From: Sediminicola sp. YIK13
Lineage (GTDB): Bacteria > Bacteroidota > Bacteroidia > Flavobacteriales > Flavobacteriaceae
Reading direction: 5' to 3'
NCBI RefSeq assembly: GCF_001430825.1
Contig: NZ_CP010535.1
Coordinates: 2,646,501-2,710,500, forward strand
Length of the DNA stretch: 64,000 nucleotides
Below are positions 1 to 7,442 of this stretch, one piece after another. Every line of letters begins with the position of its first letter. Within the stretch, counting starts at the first letter, position 1. A model generated the notes under the pieces. The model made no database searches, had not been told where the DNA came from, and saw only the letters and a program-made list of their open reading frames with translations. Position numbers and translations under genes: made by a program.

Positions 1-1194
1 ATAGGCCCCACCCCAAAGTACCAGATAAGAATTTACGCCAATGTTGTATACGGCCCCTACCAAAACCGCTAGGTAGGCATCTAAGCCAAAATAGAGGTAA
101 AAGGATGCTATAACCGTGCTTATAAGCGTCGCAATGACTATAAGATACCATTTAGAATCTAGGTATTCACGATATTGTATGTTTTGGCTCATCATCAGGG
201 GATAATAGGAACTGTCCCAACTGGGTACAAACTGCCCAAAACTAAATAGGAAGCCCCCTGAAATAAAAATTCCTGCAAAAATCTTCCAAACTGGGTTTTC
301 ATACATCTCTAAAGATCCCGTAAAGAAAAGGAAGCCGTAAAAAATAAAGAAAAAGCTCATGATCACCGAGGTTCTTGAACGCTTGTTGCGCTTGATCAGT
401 TTGATATCGTTTTTCAAAAATGTCCCTAAATTTCCGAAACGGTTCAGCCAGTTCAGATCCTCGGTCTTGGCTTCGGCCTGTTTAATGGCCAGACCTGCAT
501 CCAAGTACATATGTTTTTTAAAATAAGTGTAGGCCGCCATATAAAGACCTATTAACAATGCCCAAGGAAGAAGGGCCATCCACGGCAGGTTGTACAGGGC
601 ATCAAAAAAGGGAGCGGTAAAAACCGTTATGTCAAAAAGGTTAAAATACTGGCATCCTCCCAAAACTGCCAAAATAGTGGCTGCTGGATAGAAAACGCTA
701 TCCTTATTGTTGGCTAAAATATTGATGAAGTTATTACTGTAAATGAGGGCCAACATTCCCAAATGCCAACCGATAACCCCAATAGGATTATACCCTTCGA
801 TCAAAAGCACAATGGAAAAAGGTATAAAGAAAAAAGCATGCGCTATATTGAAAAAGGAAACCACTGCCTTTCCCAAGGAATAATTTACCACTTGTTGTTT
901 TTTAAAAGGCAGATACAACAAAGGTTTTATATTGATAATGGGCATTTTTTGCATCATATACCTGATAAAAAGATCCATCCCCAAATAGTAGATCATATAT
1001 TTGTTTACGATAACCAACGGATCTCCTATTTCTGCTTTTTCGATGATATAAAATACTCCTACCCCCAAAAATAAAAATATCGCAATAAAGTAGAGGGCTC
1101 CAAAGGCCATAAGAATTTTAAAGGCCACATTGGTCTTGAAGGAAGCAGACCTGATGAACGATTTCCATTGGAGGTTGATAAAGTGCTTAAACAT
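1..1194 (-). CDS. DUF5687-like multi-pass membrane protein (3' end cut by window edge)
   Basis: An open minus-strand frame runs from an ATG at 1192-1194 to the left edge without a stop (398 codons visible), so the C-terminus is missing. The protein starts MFKHFINLQWKSF and has many hydrophobic helices, interrupted near the middle by a charged stretch (KNDIKLIKRNKRSR). This resembles the Bacteroidota DUF5687 family, predicted permease-like proteins usually found beside an ABC ATPase. It lies downstream of the padR operon on the same strand after a 58-bp gap and may be its last gene. Exported substrate and function are unknown. The family call is from memory of the fold pattern and N-terminus; the membrane nature is certain. 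Confidence 0.7.
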   Translation of the reverse strand, partial: MFKHFINLQWKSFIRSASFKTNVAFKILMAFGALYFIAIFLFLGVGVFYIIEKAEIGDPLVIVNKYMIYYLGMDLFIRYMMQKMPIINIKPLLYLPFKKQQVVNYSLGKAVVSFFNIAHAFFFIPFSIVLLIEGYNPIGVIGWHLGMLALIYSNNFINILANNKDSVFYPAATILAVLGGCQYFNLFDITVFTAPFFDALYNLPWMALLPWALLIGLYMAAYTYFKKHMYLDAGLAIKQAEAKTEDLNWLNRFGNLGTFLKNDIKLIKRNKRSRTSVIMSFFFIFYGFLFFTGSLEMYENPVWKIFAGIFISGGFLFSFGQFVPSWDSSYYPLMMSQNIQYREYLDSKWYLIVIATLISTVIASFYLYFGLDAYLAVLVGAVYNIGVNSYLVLWGGAY

Positions 1195-1252
1195 AAGGGT
1201 TGGTTTGTTTTTCTAGTTGGTTAGTGTTTCTAAGGATAAGAATGTTACAGTT

Positions 1253-1945
1253 TTAGACCATTTTATATTCTGGATAAGTTTGGGAAAGCAACTCTTCCGC
1301 TTTTGGAGGAATAACCATAATCATTACATAAATCAACATGATATAGCAGACAACAAAGAGGGATAAACTTAGTGTATACAAGTCATTAGAAAAAAGTCTA
1401 GGTGAAAGAAAAGTCATTTTAAGTGCATAGATTGGAAACAAGCCTAGGTTGAAATACCCCATTTGATTAAAAAGCATCTCCTCCAACATCCATTTCCGTT
1501 TTTTTGAATTCATTTTTTTTCGATACCTAAAACTCATAAAAAATAAAATCATCAATGCAATAAGCAAAGTTCCTAGGAAAAAATTATAACCGTCCTCTAA
1601 ATTCAATAATCCTAAAAGATAAAAATAACCTACAGTTAAACTTAAAATTAAAAGTATTTTCGGTAGTTTAAAATACTCCTTATAGTATCTCCAGATAATG
1701 GCCCTGTATTTCTTTTCCATGGCTTTCATACGTTCGCTGATAACATCCTGGAACCCAAATATCCCAAACTTCTTGAATTCCCTATTTAATGCCTCACGAA
1801 AGGTAAGGGTAGGGGATTCTTTCCATTGCTGTTCTATCCCGTTGGCCAGGTGATCTACCAACTCCGTTTGCAGGTCATAGTGTTCTACAAAGTGCTTTCT
1901 AGTGAAGGTATAGAGTTCCTGTATTTGGTCTTGGGTTAAATTCAT
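1253..1945 (-). CDS. Membrane protein with N-terminal HAAS-like domain, copy 2
   Basis: 230 residues. The first about 65 residues are a soluble helical module (LTQDQIQELYTF..., then ELVDHLANGIEQQW) followed by about four hydrophobic helices. The N-terminal module has the D/E-L/M-V-D-H-L/V-A pattern also present in the neighbouring upstream protein, and resembles the HAAS/DUF1700 type of domain that accompanies PadR regulators. Its ATG overlaps the end of the preceding gene by 4 bp, so the two are translationally coupled. A role in envelope stress or in signalling to PadR is inferred only from context. No catalytic motif is visible. Confidence 0.75.
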   Translation of the reverse strand: MNLTQDQIQELYTFTRKHFVEHYDLQTELVDHLANGIEQQWKESPTLTFREALNREFKKFGIFGFQDVISERMKAMEKKYRAIIWRYYKEYFKLPKILLILSLTVGYFYLLGLLNLEDGYNFFLGTLLIALMILFFMSFRYRKKMNSKKRKWMLEEMLFNQMGYFNLGLFPIYALKMTFLSPRLFSNDLYTLSLSLFVVCYIMLIYVMIMVIPPKAEELLSQTYPEYKMV

Positions 1946-2586
1946 ACTAAATGTACATTAGTGTAGGCTTCATATTCATTTTTTAATTTCAAGATGGTTC
2001 TAACATAAGCAAAGGCCAATACAAGCATAATAGCAACAAAAGCCATATTTAAATTCATATAATCCACAAAGAATTTCTTTTGATAAGATGGATTAAAAAA
2101 TAATTGTAGTAGCTGAAGGAAAATAACGAGATAAGTGCCAATACGTTCCAACCCAGAAAAGCGTTGTTTTTTACGTTGATAAATCACAAAATAAATAAGA
2201 AGTAATCCAAAAATTATAGTCAAAGGCATGAAGCGCAAAGATGTGGTTATATCCAATGAAAGAGCTAGTAATTTCAATAGCAAAAAGGAAGTAATAAAAA
2301 TAACCAAACTACCACCCTTTATAAGTTGAGCAACCAAAATCCTAAAAACCCTTTTGTCCGTGGTCCACTTAAACTTACTGTTTGATTTTTGAAGTTCCTT
2401 TTTATGGCGCACCATATAGCTTTTAAATGCCTCATAGAACGAGGACCCATCTTCTGACATTTTTATTTCAAGTTCAGAGGCCACATGATCTACCATTTCC
2501 ATGCGCACATCCACGTACTCAATCTCGGAATTTTTGAGATAGGTGTCTATAAAAGCGATTTCTTCTCGGTTTAATTTCATAATCAA
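1942..2586 (-). CDS. Membrane protein with N-terminal HAAS-like domain, copy 1
   Basis: 214 residues: N-terminal helical module (LNREEIAFIDTYL..., MEMVDHVASELE) and then four or five hydrophobic helices. It is a divergent paralogue of the next gene downstream: both share the V-D-H-V/L-A motif about 32-36 residues from the N-terminus and a similar layout. It starts 4 bp after the PadR stop codon, so the three genes form a tight operon. PadR plus HAAS-domain membrane protein is a recurrent bacterial pairing, but the function of these Flavobacteriia versions is not established. Confidence 0.75.
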   Translation of the reverse strand: MIMKLNREEIAFIDTYLKNSEIEYVDVRMEMVDHVASELEIKMSEDGSSFYEAFKSYMVRHKKELQKSNSKFKWTTDKRVFRILVAQLIKGGSLVIFITSFLLLKLLALSLDITTSLRFMPLTIIFGLLLIYFVIYQRKKQRFSGLERIGTYLVIFLQLLQLFFNPSYQKKFFVDYMNLNMAFVAIMLVLAFAYVRTILKLKNEYEAYTNVHLV

Positions 2587-2590
2587 ACGC

Positions 2591-2929
2591 TTAATTAATG
2601 CTCCAATTAGGATTCACCAAGTGTTGCATGCTCCTAATAAATTCTTCCAGCTCCGCCAATCTATTCTTGGTTTCTTTTACCCCGGCCTCTGTTAGCTTAT
2701 AGTACTTGCGCAAGCGGTTGTCCACTTTGGCCACCTCAACATCCAATAACCCTTCTGCCTCCAGTTTGTGCAAGGCAGGATAAAGTGCCCCTTCCGTGAT
2801 CTGAAGCTCCCCTTTGGTCAATTCCTTGACTTTTTGGGTAATCTCGTATCCGTACATTTTACCCTGCTTTTCCAGCAATTTTAAAATGATGGTGTTTAAA
2901 CTTCCCTTATACAATTTGGCATTTCCCAT
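2591..2929 (-). CDS. PadR family transcriptional regulator
   Basis: 112 residues, the usual length for a short (subfamily 2) PadR protein. A winged helix-turn-helix domain fills residues 10-85: the YGYEITQ motif, then the characteristic ITEGALYPALHKLEAEGL recognition region and a wing with RLRKYYKLTEAG. The C-terminal helix would mediate dimerisation. It is the first gene of the operon with the two HAAS-like membrane proteins. A -7 box lies 18 bp upstream on the minus strand, so PadR is likely to repress its own operon; the effector is unknown. Confidence 0.93.
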   Translation of the reverse strand: MGNAKLYKGSLNTIILKLLEKQGKMYGYEITQKVKELTKGELQITEGALYPALHKLEAEGLLDVEVAKVDNRLRKYYKLTEAGVKETKNRLAELEEFIRSMQHLVNPNWSIN

Positions 2930-2946
2930 ATACGCGACTATAGACT

Positions 2947-2954
2947 CAAATATA
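2947..2954 (-). promoter_or_regulatory. Bacteroidota -7 box (TATATTTG) for the padR operon
   Basis: CAAATATA on the plus strand, i.e. TATATTTG on the minus strand, matching TAnnTTTG exactly. It ends 18 nt upstream of the PadR ATG. No convincing -33 box could be assigned by eye. Two direct CATATAC copies flank this area (2929-2935 and 2973-2979) and could be PadR contacts; that is a guess. Confidence 0.5.
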
Positions 2955-3028
2955 GTTAATTTTCATATACATAAGGATTTTAGGTATATTTTTTTTAGTT
3001 TCCAATTTCGTATCAAGCAGTCTTTGCT

Positions 3029-3036
3029 TAATTTTG
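3029..3036 (+). promoter_or_regulatory. -7 box (TAATTTTG) that fixes the start of the reductase gene
   Basis: TAATTTTG matches TAnnTTTG exactly and ends 16 nt before the ATG at 3052. The longer alternative start, TTG at 3034, lies inside this box and would be untranscribed, so ATG 3052 is preferred. Confidence 0.5.
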
Positions 3037-3051
3037 CAGGAAATTTTAACT

Positions 3052-4101
3052 ATGGCAGATTTTCATTCCCTCACGGTTCACAATGTAAAACCTCTTACAC
3101 CAGATTCCGTTGCGATTACTTTTACCATTCCCAAAGAACTTAACCAGACTTTTTTATTTACTTCTGGTCAGTATATCACTATAAAAAAAGAGATCAAGGG
3201 CAAGGAATTGCGCAGAGCCTATTCCATCAGTTCTTCTCCAACTTGTGGGAATATCACCATAGGGGTGAAGAAAGTGGATAAGGGTGGTTTTTCGGATTAT
3301 GCCAATTCCAAAATTTCCGCAGGTGATGTATTGGAAGTAATGCCCCCTGAAGGAAGGTTTACCTTTAAGCCTTCCGATAAGGTGAAAAACATAGCCGCTT
3401 TTGCAGCCGGTAGTGGAATAACCCCAATCATTAGTATTGCCCGCACTGTTTTGGCGAGTAACCCGAAGAACAAATTCATGCTGGTCTATGGGAACAAATC
3501 GTACAAAGAGACCATGTTTTATACTGAATTGGTAAAACTTCAATTGGAATATGCCAATCGGTTTTTTGTTCACTTTATCTGCAGCCAGGAGCAGGAAGCG
3601 GATTCCCTTTTTGGTCGTATAGATGTCTCGACCGTAAATTATGCGCTAAAAAACAGGCACAAGGACATCATATTTGATGATTATTACCTTTGTGGGCCGG
3701 AAGCCATGATTAATTTGGTGACCGATACTTTAAAAGAAGATGGCGTTTCTGAAGATAAGATTCACTTTGAGTTGTTTACTTCAACCGAAATAATGGATGA
3801 GCTGCCAACTCACATTGAAGGTCAGTCCCAAATTACGATAATCCTGGATGATGAGGAATTTACCTTTTCCATGGACAAAAAGGCGCTGGTGTTGGATGCC
3901 GTTCTAAAAGAAAATATCGATGCTCCCTATTCCTGCCAGGGTGGGGTGTGCAGTAGTTGTATTGCGAGGGTGACCGAAGGAAAGGCCGAAATGGCAAAAA
4001 ACCAGATTTTGACCGATGGGGAAATCGCTGAAGGTTTAATTTTAACTTGTCAGGCGCATCCTATTACGCCAACACTAAAGGTAGATTACGACGATGTATA
4101 A
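3052..4101 (+). CDS. PaaE-like ferredoxin reductase with C-terminal 2Fe-2S domain
   Basis: 349 residues. An FAD-binding barrel at the N-terminus contains the flavin motif RAYSISS (about residues 56-62). An NAD(P)-binding domain follows with AAGSGITPI and LCGPEAM, and a plant-type ferredoxin domain ends the protein with CQGGVCSSC plus a fourth cysteine in LTCQAHP. This order (FAD, NAD(P), 2Fe-2S) is that of PaaE/PaaK-type reductases that pass electrons from NADPH to an oxygenase. No paa genes or oxygenase lie nearby, so the partner is unknown. A hairpin follows the stop. Confidence 0.9.
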   Translation: MADFHSLTVHNVKPLTPDSVAITFTIPKELNQTFLFTSGQYITIKKEIKGKELRRAYSISSSPTCGNITIGVKKVDKGGFSDYANSKISAGDVLEVMPPEGRFTFKPSDKVKNIAAFAAGSGITPIISIARTVLASNPKNKFMLVYGNKSYKETMFYTELVKLQLEYANRFFVHFICSQEQEADSLFGRIDVSTVNYALKNRHKDIIFDDYYLCGPEAMINLVTDTLKEDGVSEDKIHFELFTSTEIMDELPTHIEGQSQITIILDDEEFTFSMDKKALVLDAVLKENIDAPYSCQGGVCSSCIARVTEGKAEMAKNQILTDGEIAEGLILTCQAHPITPTLKVDYDDV

Positions 4102-4127
4102 CTCATATATAGAACTATAAAAGCCTT

Positions 4128-4156
4128 AAAACACCACTTCCTCAGTGGTGTTTTTT
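4128..4156. terminator. Bidirectional rho-independent terminator
   Basis: AAAACACCACT (4128-4138), loop TCCTC, AGTGGTGTTTT (4144-4154): an 11-bp perfect stem with T-runs on both strands, between the convergent reductase and patatin genes. Confidence 0.85.
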
Positions 4157-4952
4157 ATTTTACCACTTTAACTTTTCCCAAAACTTCTTCCAATTTCCTA
4201 GCAGCGTGCTCATAGCCAATGGCATAAGCCTTTTCTATCCCTTTTTTATCCAAGATTCCGATTAGTTCCAGTTCTTTGGGCTCAAAGACCAAATCACATT
4301 TTTGAATCTTTTCCTTATTGATGGCATAGATCATTAAGGCCGTGGTCCTACTGGCGAGCTGAAAAGACGTGCTAATACCATCTTTCCCGATTTCTTTTAC
4401 ACTTGAAACATTGCTTCCTATAATAAAATCTGAAGTTTCGTTTATCTCGTTATATGGAAAATTGTTCATGATACCGCCGTCTGCATATAAATTCCCCTGT
4501 ATACTGACTGGACTAAAAAGTGGGGGCAATGCTGCCGAAGCCAATAAAGGCCTGATTAATTCTCCTTCAGAAAACACCTTTTGATCTCCCATTTGAAGAT
4601 CCGTAGCCACCACATGGAGTTTGCGGTGCAACTTGGAGAAGGAGTCCTCTGGAAAATAGGCCTTGAATAAATCGAAGTAGCGCTCCGTATCTAGAAGACC
4701 TGGCTTTAAAATGGTCATGAAATTATAACGGAACAAGGGGGTCTCCTTAAAAAAATAAAGCATGTCCGTAACGGAATTCCCATTGGCGTAAAGTGCCCCT
4801 ACCAAAGCTCCCACACTGGTCCCTGCGACGACATTTGCGCCGATCCCGTATTCATCCAGAGCTTTGAGCATGCCAATGTGGGCAATGCCTTTTACCCCGC
4901 CTCCAGATAATACCAAACCAATTGATTTCGATTGTAACTCCTCTAATTCCAT
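4155..4952 (-). CDS. Patatin-like phospholipase (RssA type)
   Basis: 265 residues. It has the patatin serine hydrolase signature: oxyanion-hole glycines in LSGGGVKGIAHIG (about 16-28), nucleophile Ser46 in GTSVG, and the catalytic aspartate in ADGGIMNN (about 157). The Ser-Asp dyad is therefore complete. Length and lack of a signal peptide fit the small cytoplasmic RssA/YchK group, which hydrolyses acyl esters of phospholipids; the real substrate is unknown. It stands alone, convergent with the reductase gene, with a long upstream region holding several dyads. Confidence 0.9.
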   Translation of the reverse strand: MELEELQSKSIGLVLSGGGVKGIAHIGMLKALDEYGIGANVVAGTSVGALVGALYANGNSVTDMLYFFKETPLFRYNFMTILKPGLLDTERYFDLFKAYFPEDSFSKLHRKLHVVATDLQMGDQKVFSEGELIRPLLASAALPPLFSPVSIQGNLYADGGIMNNFPYNEINETSDFIIGSNVSSVKEIGKDGISTSFQLASRTTALMIYAINKEKIQKCDLVFEPKELELIGILDKKGIEKAYAIGYEHAARKLEEVLGKVKVVK

Positions 4953-5067
4953 TACACTACCTATTTTCTTAATGCGATTACTTCAAACAAAAATTTACCT
5001 TACTAATCACTAAAAATACCTATTCCAACCCTTTAAAACACTGATTTAGGTTTGTTAAGGAGAAAGA

Positions 5068-5093
5068 AATAACAAACCGTTTGGTCTGTTATT
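5068..5093. repeat. Imperfect palindrome with ACCGTTTGGT core
   Basis: 11-bp arms with one mismatch around a GTTT centre, in the upstream region of the patatin gene. Size and the ACCG...GGT core resemble a TetR-family operator. No regulator gene is adjacent; the TetR gene of this window is 11 kb away. Confidence 0.4.
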
Positions 5094-5290
5094 AGCTCCA
5101 AAACTGCCCAAATCAAAAGAATTTGAGCACTTTAGCGGTAAAAACCGCTCATCGAACCCTACATATTTCAAAACGACCGTTTATTGGGCACGAATATAAC
5201 TGACTACTAAGTCGGTTTATTATCTTACATCAAATATTCTTCCAATTTCTAAAATTATCAATACTATTCGCTGTTTTTATTTCAAGAAAC

Positions 5291-5321
5291 AAAAAACCTG
5301 TTCCCCTTAATGGAAAACAGG
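5291..5321 (-). terminator. Terminator of the CurA-like gene
   Basis: On the minus strand: CCTGTTTTCC, loop ATTAA, GGGGAACAGG (two G-U pairs) followed by TTTTTT (5291-5296 on the plus strand). It lies about 60 bp after the CurA-like stop codon. Confidence 0.8.
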
Positions 5322-5383
5322 CCTTCATATGTGTCATTTCTCTTACTGAGTATGACAAATGATTTACGGTTAAAAAGTTCGAC

Positions 5384-6379
5384 TTAAACCTTTACAATCA
5401 TCTTTCCTTTGTTCTTTCCTTTAAAAAGATCTATAAAGGCTTGGGGTGTTGCTTCAAATCCTTCAACAATGGTCTCCTTATAGGTTAGTTTACCTTCTCC
5501 CAACCACTGTCCCAATTGGTTCATGGCATCTGTGTACTTATCCGCATAGTCAAAAACAATAAAGCCCTGCATAAGAGCGCTGTTTTTTATCAAAAAAGGT
5601 TGTACACTGATACTTTTGGGCAATTCAGTCTCATTATAGACAGATATAGCACCGCAGATGACGAGTCGTGCTTTTTTATTGATGTTAAACAATACAGCAT
5701 CGGAAATATTACCCCCCACATTGTCAAAATAAACGTCCACTCCATTCGGACAAGTTTCTGCTATAGCCTTTACCATGTTCTCAGTGGAATTGTAGTTGAT
5801 GGCATCGTCAAAGCCAAATTCCGATTTTAATAGGGCCACCTTTTCATCGGTGCCAGCAATCCCAACAACTCTCAGTCCTAAAATCTTTCCTATTTGTCCC
5901 ACTACACTCCCAACAGCACCAGCGGCACCTGAAACCAGCAAAGTTTCACCCTCTTTAGGCTTACCAATTTCAGTGAGGCCTAAATATGCGGTTAGTCCGG
6001 TCATCCCCAATATTCCCAAATATGCGGATAATGGCGCTTTTTTGGCATCTACCTTCATTAAACCGTCTCCTTTGGTGACTTGTTGTTCTTTCCAGGGTAA
6101 ATTCCCAGTAACAAAATCCCCCTTATCGAAATTGCTGTTTTTGGTTTCCAGGACCTCAGCAACAATTCCTGAAACAATAGGTTGTTGTAGTTCAAAGGGT
6201 GGAATGTAGGATTTAACATCCCGCATACGCCCCCTTAGGTAGGGATCTACCGAGATATAGTTGGTCTTTAAAAGGATTTCCCCTGATTTAATTTCCGGAG
6301 TTGTTTCATCTATAATTTTAAAGTCGGACACTTTTGGCATTCCTTCAGGTCTGTTGTCGAGTAATATTGTCTTGCTCAT
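5384..6379 (-). CDS. NADP-dependent oxidoreductase, CurA/leukotriene-B4 dehydrogenase-like MDR
   Basis: 331 residues, a full-length medium-chain dehydrogenase/reductase of the zinc-free group. The N-terminal catalytic domain has the family motif SVDPYLRGRM (about 47-56), and the Rossmann fold has VSGAAGAVGSVVGQ (about 149-162). Zinc ligands are absent, as expected. Relatives reduce alkenal/one or curcumin double bonds with NADPH. It is monocistronic with its own terminator. The physiological substrate cannot be told from sequence; detoxification of reactive carbonyls is a family-level guess. Confidence 0.92.
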   Translation of the reverse strand: MSKTILLDNRPEGMPKVSDFKIIDETTPEIKSGEILLKTNYISVDPYLRGRMRDVKSYIPPFELQQPIVSGIVAEVLETKNSNFDKGDFVTGNLPWKEQQVTKGDGLMKVDAKKAPLSAYLGILGMTGLTAYLGLTEIGKPKEGETLLVSGAAGAVGSVVGQIGKILGLRVVGIAGTDEKVALLKSEFGFDDAINYNSTENMVKAIAETCPNGVDVYFDNVGGNISDAVLFNINKKARLVICGAISVYNETELPKSISVQPFLIKNSALMQGFIVFDYADKYTDAMNQLGQWLGEGKLTYKETIVEGFEATPQAFIDLFKGKNKGKMIVKV

Positions 6380-6552
6380 AATTTCATTTTATATTTAGTT
6401 CAATAAAATTTCTTTCAATTCTTTCTTAAATATGCTCCATAATCAATTGGAAATAACTTGTAATACTAAGATAGCCACAAAATGTTAGTTCATTCAATAC
6501 ATAAAGCCTTTAACAAAACTATATAAGTTTCATCCCTTTTTAGTGCATCATT

Positions 6553-6560
6553 TATTTTTG
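6553..6560 (+). promoter_or_regulatory. Possible -7 box (TATTTTTG) upstream of the DUF2064 gene
   Basis: TATTTTTG matches TAnnTTTG, 119 nt before the ATG at 6679 in the divergent region between the CurA-like and DUF2064 genes. The distance is long, and in AT-rich DNA such matches arise by chance. Confidence 0.25.
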
Positions 6561-6678
6561 TCAATGATCGAAAAAATCACCATCTGTTAAATTTTTAAGA
6601 TATTGTAATTTAAAAGTTAGGGGTTCGACCAAACCCTTAACACCTATTTAACGTAGGTACATCAAAGTTTTTGTTTCC

Positions 6679-7374
6679 ATGCCCCAAAAATTGAATATGA
6701 CCACCGCTGTATTGGTATTTGCCAACTCCCCTTCGGCGGAAACGCTTCACAAGCCCATACACAATGCTGAGAACTTATATCATGAGCTAACGGGGCAAGT
6801 GATACAAACGGTTGAGAAATCTGGGCTCCCCTATTTTCATTTTACAGAGCACGAACAAACAGGCTTCAGTTTTGGTGAACGGTTCACAAATGCCATTCAG
6901 GCTGTTTTTGACCATGGTTTTGACAATGTCATTACCATTGGCAATGATAGTCCCCAACTAAAAGCATCTCATATTAAAAGTGCTTCCCTGCATTTAAATA
7001 AACAGGAATTTGTTTTAGGGCCTTCTACTGATGGCGGATTTTACCTAATGGGTATTCAAAGAACTCAGTTCAATGCCACAAAATTTAAAAATTTACCCTG
7101 GCAAACTAATAGGACTGCTACTACCTTACTAGGACTTATACAGGAAACGAATCCTAAAGTTGTAAGACTTGAAATTCTGACGGATGTGGATTGCATTTCA
7201 GACTTAAAGCAATTACTGAATTTGTTTCATAGCATTCCTAATGCGATAATGGAACAAATGCGTTCCATTCTGAGTGTCAACAGCCTCCAAGTTATATACG
7301 AACAAATCTATTTTTCCAAAGATTTTGGCAAGAGCTTTTATAATAAGGGGTCTCCTCTAGTTGCCCTTATTTAG
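6679..7374 (+). CDS. DUF2064 GT-A-fold transferase (rSAM/selenodomain-associated type)
   Basis: 231 residues. Key segments are TAVLVFANSP near the N-terminus, ITIGNDSPQLKASHI (about 90-105) with the GNDSP nucleotide/metal site, and LGPSTDGGFYLMGI (about 113-127). These mark DUF2064, called in protein-family collections 'transferase 1, rSAM/selenodomain-associated' for its co-occurrence with ArsS-type radical SAM genes; one such gene lies downstream at 14817 on the same strand. It is a distant relative of CofC-like nucleotidyltransferases and GT-A glycosyltransferases. The reaction is unproven; sugar or nucleotidyl transfer to the rSAM product is an inference. The gap to the next gene is 68 bp. 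Confidence 0.87.
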   Translation: MPQKLNMTTAVLVFANSPSAETLHKPIHNAENLYHELTGQVIQTVEKSGLPYFHFTEHEQTGFSFGERFTNAIQAVFDHGFDNVITIGNDSPQLKASHIKSASLHLNKQEFVLGPSTDGGFYLMGIQRTQFNATKFKNLPWQTNRTATTLLGLIQETNPKVVRLEILTDVDCISDLKQLLNLFHSIPNAIMEQMRSILSVNSLQVIYEQIYFSKDFGKSFYNKGSPLVALI

Positions 7375-7396
7375 CCATGAGACATGCATGATATTC

Positions 7397-7408
7397 TTGA
7401 TGCATCAA
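7397..7408. repeat. 12-bp perfect palindrome TTGATGCATCAA
   Basis: It sits 34 bp before the SusC ATG, in the gap after the DUF2064 gene. It could be an operator for the transport genes; there is no other support. Confidence 0.3.
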
Positions 7409-7442
7409 ACCAATTCTATTCATACCAATTATTACATTTAGA

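Larger units (their letters stand above)
4953..5383. other. 431-bp intergenic region with three inverted repeats
   Basis: No gene is seen. Three dyads are visible: AATAACAAACC/GGTCTGTTATT at 5068-5093 (one mismatch, 4-nt centre), AGCGGT-AAAA-ACCGCT at 5134-5149, and AACTGACT-ACTA-AGTCGGTT at 5198-5217 (one mismatch). None is followed by a T-run, so operators or RNA structure fit better than terminators. The far end holds the terminator of the CurA-like gene. Confidence 0.6.

Noticed and set aside
763-1074. 103-codon plus-strand frame near the left edge
   Set aside because: It is antisense to the DUF5687-like gene, whose protein has a convincing membrane profile; this frame has no family features.
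3034-3051. TTG start for the reductase 6 codons upstream of ATG 3052
   Set aside because: It falls inside the likely -7 box and adds residues not typical of the family.
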